NCBI GenBank assembly: GCA_023213395.1
Contig: CM041465.1
Coordinates: forward strand, 50,599,741 to 50,663,740
Direction: 5' to 3'
DNA: 64,000 nucleotides
Origin: Cycas panzhihuaensis
Taxonomy: Eukaryota > Cycadophyta
Below the pieces are notes generated by a model. It made no database searches, was not told the DNA's origin, and worked only from the letters and a program-made list of their open reading frames with translations. The position numbers were made by a program, and so were the translations under genes. This document shows, piece by piece, positions 61,230 through 64,000 of this stretch (positions are counted from its first letter, which is position 1; every line of letters begins with the position of its first letter).

Positions 61230-61800
61230 AATTGGGATTTGAGGGGGGGAAAGAGATGAAACCCTACCTGTTAATCTTCTCCATGGCGGCACCTTTATGT
61301 ATGTTCTTCGTCTGGTTCGTAGAAGAGATGGCGAGGCATTGCAGCTCGATGGCGTTGGCGAGGCATTGCAGTAATGATATGCAACATTCCTTGGCATCGA
61401 TAGGGTATGTTCTTGATGCTGAACTTAGAAATTTGAAGGGTCTTACAGTGATCAAGCACTTGTCTGAAAATGAAGCCTGGTAAGCGTAGGGATTTCTGAG
61501 AGCATTACGGGTCTCAAACACGAGTAATGAAGGTAAACGTGGAAGAATATCAAGTGATAATCTGATTCTACTAGAAACAACATATTTACTGAAGTCAGGA
61601 TCTAAGGCAAAGCACCTATTAAGCTCTGCAAAGTCTCGATTGACGGAGCTTGAAATCGCTCTAGTGCGAGCAAGAAGAATGGGGTAGAGACGACCCAAAA
61701 ACATGTTATTGTCTGTCTGGCAGGCTTTCATGCTCTTTCGACATCGCATTCCCTATGAGAATTTTGGCTCTTTGTCTGCTATTAATGGAACAATTTTTGG
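61230..61800. other. Unidentified block beside the RecA fragment
   Basis: Less AT-rich than its surroundings and open in long frames on both strands: plus 61232-61483 (83 codons) and minus 61264-61749 (161 codons). Neither translation matches a family I recognise. The plus frame contains a 24-bp-scale internal repeat around GGCGAGGCATTGCAG (61329 and 61355). A CTG/GTAAGCG sequence near 61482 and a pyrimidine-rich stretch ending TAG at 61840 could mark an old intron before the RecA part, but this is speculative. Confidence 0.4.
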
Positions 61801-61840
61801 CTTCTCATCTAGGAGGTTTTCTCTCTTCTTACATAAATAG

Positions 61841-62243
61841 GGGCGAATGGCCGAGATCTATGGGCAAGAGGCCTCGAGAAAAAACAACTATAGCTCTATA
61901 TGTCATTGCCAAAGCTCAAAAAATTGGGGGTTACTGTGTATTTGTCGATGCAGAGCATGCTCTAGATCCATTACTACCAGATGCTATAGGTGTAAACACA
62001 TAGGATTTGTTGCTTGCTCAACCTAATTGTGGTGAGAAGGCTCTCATCCTTGTGGATACTTTCATCCGAAGTGGTTCTATTGATGTTGTTGTGGTAGATA
62101 GTGTAGCAGCACTTGTACCACAAAGTGAATTAGATGGTGAAGTTGGTGATGCTTGAATTGGCCTCTATGGAGGGGATGCCCTGAAATTCTATGCATCAAC
62201 CTATCTAAGCATTCAAAGAACTGGGCTAATAAAGAAAGAAGAT
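61841..62243 (+). pseudogene. RecA-like recombinase fragment, pseudogene (plant mitochondrial type)
   Basis: RecA polymerises on single-stranded DNA and drives strand exchange; plants keep organellar versions. The plus strand reads GRMAEIYGQEASRK, then after a one-base shift in an A run (61881-61888) KTTIALYVIAKAQK, GGYCVFVDAEHALDP, AIGVNT-stop-[27 protein letters not shown] and VGDA-stop-IGL, then GGDALKFYAS and RTGLIKK. The P-loop region has Arg in place of a conserved Gly and the frameshift. About 45 residues between IGL and GGDALKF are missing, removing the first DNA-binding loop and the conserved region after it. Wording such as GGYCVFVDAEHALDP is closer to mitochondrial than plastid RecA (from memory). 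It lies antisense inside the leader of Copia element 5, 58 bases from its primer site. Confidence 0.88.
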
Positions 62244-62300
62244 CATCATTACCTTGTTGTGTATTTTTATCAATTTGAGATATGATATATATTCACATTT

Positions 62301-62315
62301 ATGGTTATGATACCA
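62301..62315 (-). other. Primer-binding site of Copia element 5
   Basis: The minus strand reads TGGTATCATAACCAT, beginning directly at the 5' LTR. The first eight bases match the iMet primer site and the rest diverges from GAGC, by mutation or use of another tRNA. Confidence 0.7.
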
Positions 62316-62749
62316 TGTTAGGATATGTATCATGTGCAGCATTATTACCATGAAATAAAAGATATATAATGCACATAAATAAACATTGCATAGACACACA
62401 TGATGTGGCAGGTTGAAAACCCCTTCTGGGGAAGAAAAACCACCTCTCTAATTTGAAAATCTATTGACTTTAAAAACTTTACATAAAACCTTGACAGAAG
62501 TACTCTCTACATATGGAAACTAGCCTTCAGACAGGCTTATGATAGCATCCTAGATTCCTGGAACCAATTCCTAAAATCTAGGAGAGGCTATTTGAAGAAT
62601 GAGAGGTTCGTTGAAATGGGTGGTTCCTCATTTCAAAGACCTTCACATAATAATTAATAATTAACATTAGCTTATATAAAAAAGAACCTCTACATCACTT
62701 AAATTTACATTTACACATGATCAAAATGATAATATTAGCTTTTCTAACA
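62316..62749 (-). repeat. 5' LTR of Copia element 5
   Basis: Plus-strand view starts TGTTAGGATATG and ends TTTTCTAACA. It is followed by TAAAT, matching CAAAT at the other end. Confidence 0.92.
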
Positions 62750-62869
62750 TAAATGAATACTACCTATTGCCCATAAATTAGATGGGACTTTACTATAGTA
62801 CATCAAGTCATAATTTATCTCTCTTTAAATGTGCATTGGAGGGAAAACTTTTTGCTATAGTAATAAGGA

Positions 62870-63165
62870 TAGATTGTCATAGTTTATTGACTCATTAATA
62901 GGTGATTTTTTAGAGTAAACCCATCATAGTTTAGCCTCATTAATGAGGTGAGAGATTTCAAAGGTCAATTATCATATTTTAACCTTGTTAATGATCGAGT
63001 TTAGAGGGTTCCTTGTCATACTTTAAGCTCATTAAGAGGTGAGAGAAGGTTTGGAGCTAAATCCTATCGTAGTTTAGGCTCATCAACAGGCAAAAGCAAG
63101 CTCGGAGCATCAATTGTATCATAATTTACACTTGTTAATAAACAAAAAAAGGATCAAAGTGTAAT
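62870..63165. repeat. Degenerate tandem repeat, unit about 48-52 bp
   Basis: At least five successive units carry a TATCATAGTTTA..CTCATTAAT-like core followed by AGGTGAGAG-like sequence (starts near 62875, 62925, 62970, 63015, 63065 and 63115). It is a diverged minisatellite. Confidence 0.75.
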
Positions 63166-64000
63166 CCTTTGGAGACAAACATCAAAAATTAGTATGTGAG
63201 ATAGGATCTGGTGATAAATTGTACCTCCAAAGGAAGAAAGAGCCCCAATAATCCTCATTATACAACAAAATAATAATTAGCCTTTGTTAAAGCAAACATG
63301 TATATTTTTTGACATTTTGATGTTAATTTGTCAAGAATAATGATTGAAAGGGGTTATGTTTTACTTTGACAAACTCCATGAGTGCCAAAGAGAATTCAGC
63401 AAAGAGAAAGCAAGAAAATAGCCTCTCTATATATAAGAAAATAAACAAGAAAGGGTCTCATTTTCATGTATAAGAGAAGAAGAAAATAAGAGACCCAGAG
63501 GCCATCACCTTATTTTTTAGAGTGATTACAAGCTCTTTCTAATGGGGGATCGGCTCTATAGGATCTTAGGCATTGAGATGGAGTATAGAGTGAGGGACCT
63601 GGTGAGTGGAACATGTTATTTTTTGTTTTATTTTTATTTTTTTAATGAAAATTGTGATAATACAGTGTAAAAAGTGTGACTAGTGAACTAAAAATGCAAC
63701 TAACAAATGAAAAATATGGCTAACCAGTGAAAAATATGATTTTAGTATTAAGGTCCATCAAAGAAAGTTGCATTTTTCACTATGAAACTATATTTTTCAA
63801 CTGTGAAACTATGTTTTTAGTTAGATAATCAAACTTTTGACTTTTCAATGTATAAAACTTGAAAAAATCAAAAATTTAGATTTGAACAAGTTACTGGCAG
63901 GTTGAAATTGACATGATGCATGCCCTAGAGAGAGTGGAGACTCAAGAAAATGAAGGAATGGCCATTAGGAAGCTCATTGGTCAGCTAGATGAGGCAAGAT
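63166..64000. other. AT-rich end of window, no gene seen
   Basis: No family motif on either strand. At 63690-63830 short A/T-rich phrases (GTGAAAAATATG, TGAAACTATATTTTTCA) recur in both orientations, reminiscent of the palindromes at 34310 and 47077 but less regular. Confidence 0.5.

Larger units (their letters stand above)
60453..62300 (-). other. Leader of Copia element 5 (1.85 kb), composite
   Basis: Between gag and the primer site lie an AT-rich part (60453-60990), a G-run part (60999-61093, three GGGGGG-type runs each followed by TTAAT or TTTAT), a (TA)n tract at 61138-61162, an unidentified less AT-rich block (61230-61800) and a RecA fragment on the opposite strand (61841-62243). No part of this encodes a Copia protein. 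The last two parts look foreign to the element. Confidence 0.7.
48116..62749 (-). mobile_element. Copia LTR retrotransposon 5 (minus strand), split by Copia element 4 and carrying a RecA fragment
   Basis: LTRs at 48116-48541 and 62316-62749 differ at about 39 positions by hand count (about 9%). Flanking pentamers CAAAT (48111-48115) and TAAAT (62750-62754) are the likely target duplication. The polypurine tract lies beside the low LTR and a primer site beside the high LTR. Gag, protease, integrase, RT and RNase H are read leftward from 60452 to 56302. Then the 7.65-kb element 4 intervenes, and the last RNase H codons resume at 48653. Excluding the insert the element is about 7 kb, long for Copia. 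The excess is a 1.85-kb leader that contains a RecA homologue fragment. Confidence 0.9.

Noticed and set aside
61264-61749. 161-codon minus-strand frame as a real gene
   Set aside because: No family motif or recognisable start context, and an equally plausible frame on the other strand. Kept only as an unidentified block.
61841-62243. Functional RecA gene
   Set aside because: Frameshift and Gly-to-Arg change in the P-loop, two in-frame stops, and loss of about 45 central residues.

Overview
This is plant nuclear DNA, AT-rich and made almost entirely of old transposable elements. No intact gene was found in 64 kb. The diagnostic parts are a plant L1-type LINE with an ORF2 RNase H domain, several Ty1/Copia elements with initiator-Met-tRNA primer sites, traces of Ty3/Gypsy LTRs, and a decayed RecA-like fragment resembling plant mitochondrial RecA. 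LTR pairs differ by roughly 7-12% (hand counts) and nested copies are retained rather than removed. This suggests a large, slowly purged seed-plant genome, possibly a gymnosperm, but the species cannot be fixed from this sequence.

Layout. 1-5560: LINE on the minus strand, running off the left edge. 5560-8968: AT-rich DNA with a Gypsy-type 5' LTR plus primer site (7535-7806) and short CA/TG tracts. 8969-11474: a 2.5-kb (TA)n/(CA)n microsatellite complex. 13242-21247: Copia element 1 (plus), interrupted at 15265-18416 by a gag-only LTR element on the minus strand. 21248-27075: Copia element 2 (plus). 24243-32277: a tandem duplication of a 4.02-kb block that holds the 3' half of element 2, a second element-1 tail with LTR, and a Gypsy 3' LTR. 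33770-47640: two related noncoding retroelement remnants in inverted orientation. The left one is split by Copia element 3 (34994-41533, minus), and the right one preserves the empty site. 48116-62749: Copia element 5 (minus), split by Copia element 4 (48654-56301, minus) with a perfect 5-bp target duplication. 62870-63165: degenerate tandem repeats.

The most unusual object is the 5' leader of Copia element 5. Between its gag start and primer site lie about 1.85 kb that include a RecA homologue fragment (61841-62243, antisense to the element) and a neighbouring less AT-rich block of unknown origin. This could be host-gene capture by a retrotransposon or a later insertion of a RecA pseudogene. 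Several Copia-type elements here share long 1.3-2 kb leaders, one with a strong GC-rich hairpin cluster.

All coding relics carry stops, frameshifts and lost catalytic or zinc-binding residues, many of them C-to-T or G-to-A changes. This is expected for long-silenced, methylated repeats. Functionally the window is a heterochromatin-like graveyard; its value lies in its nesting order, duplications and captured sequence.
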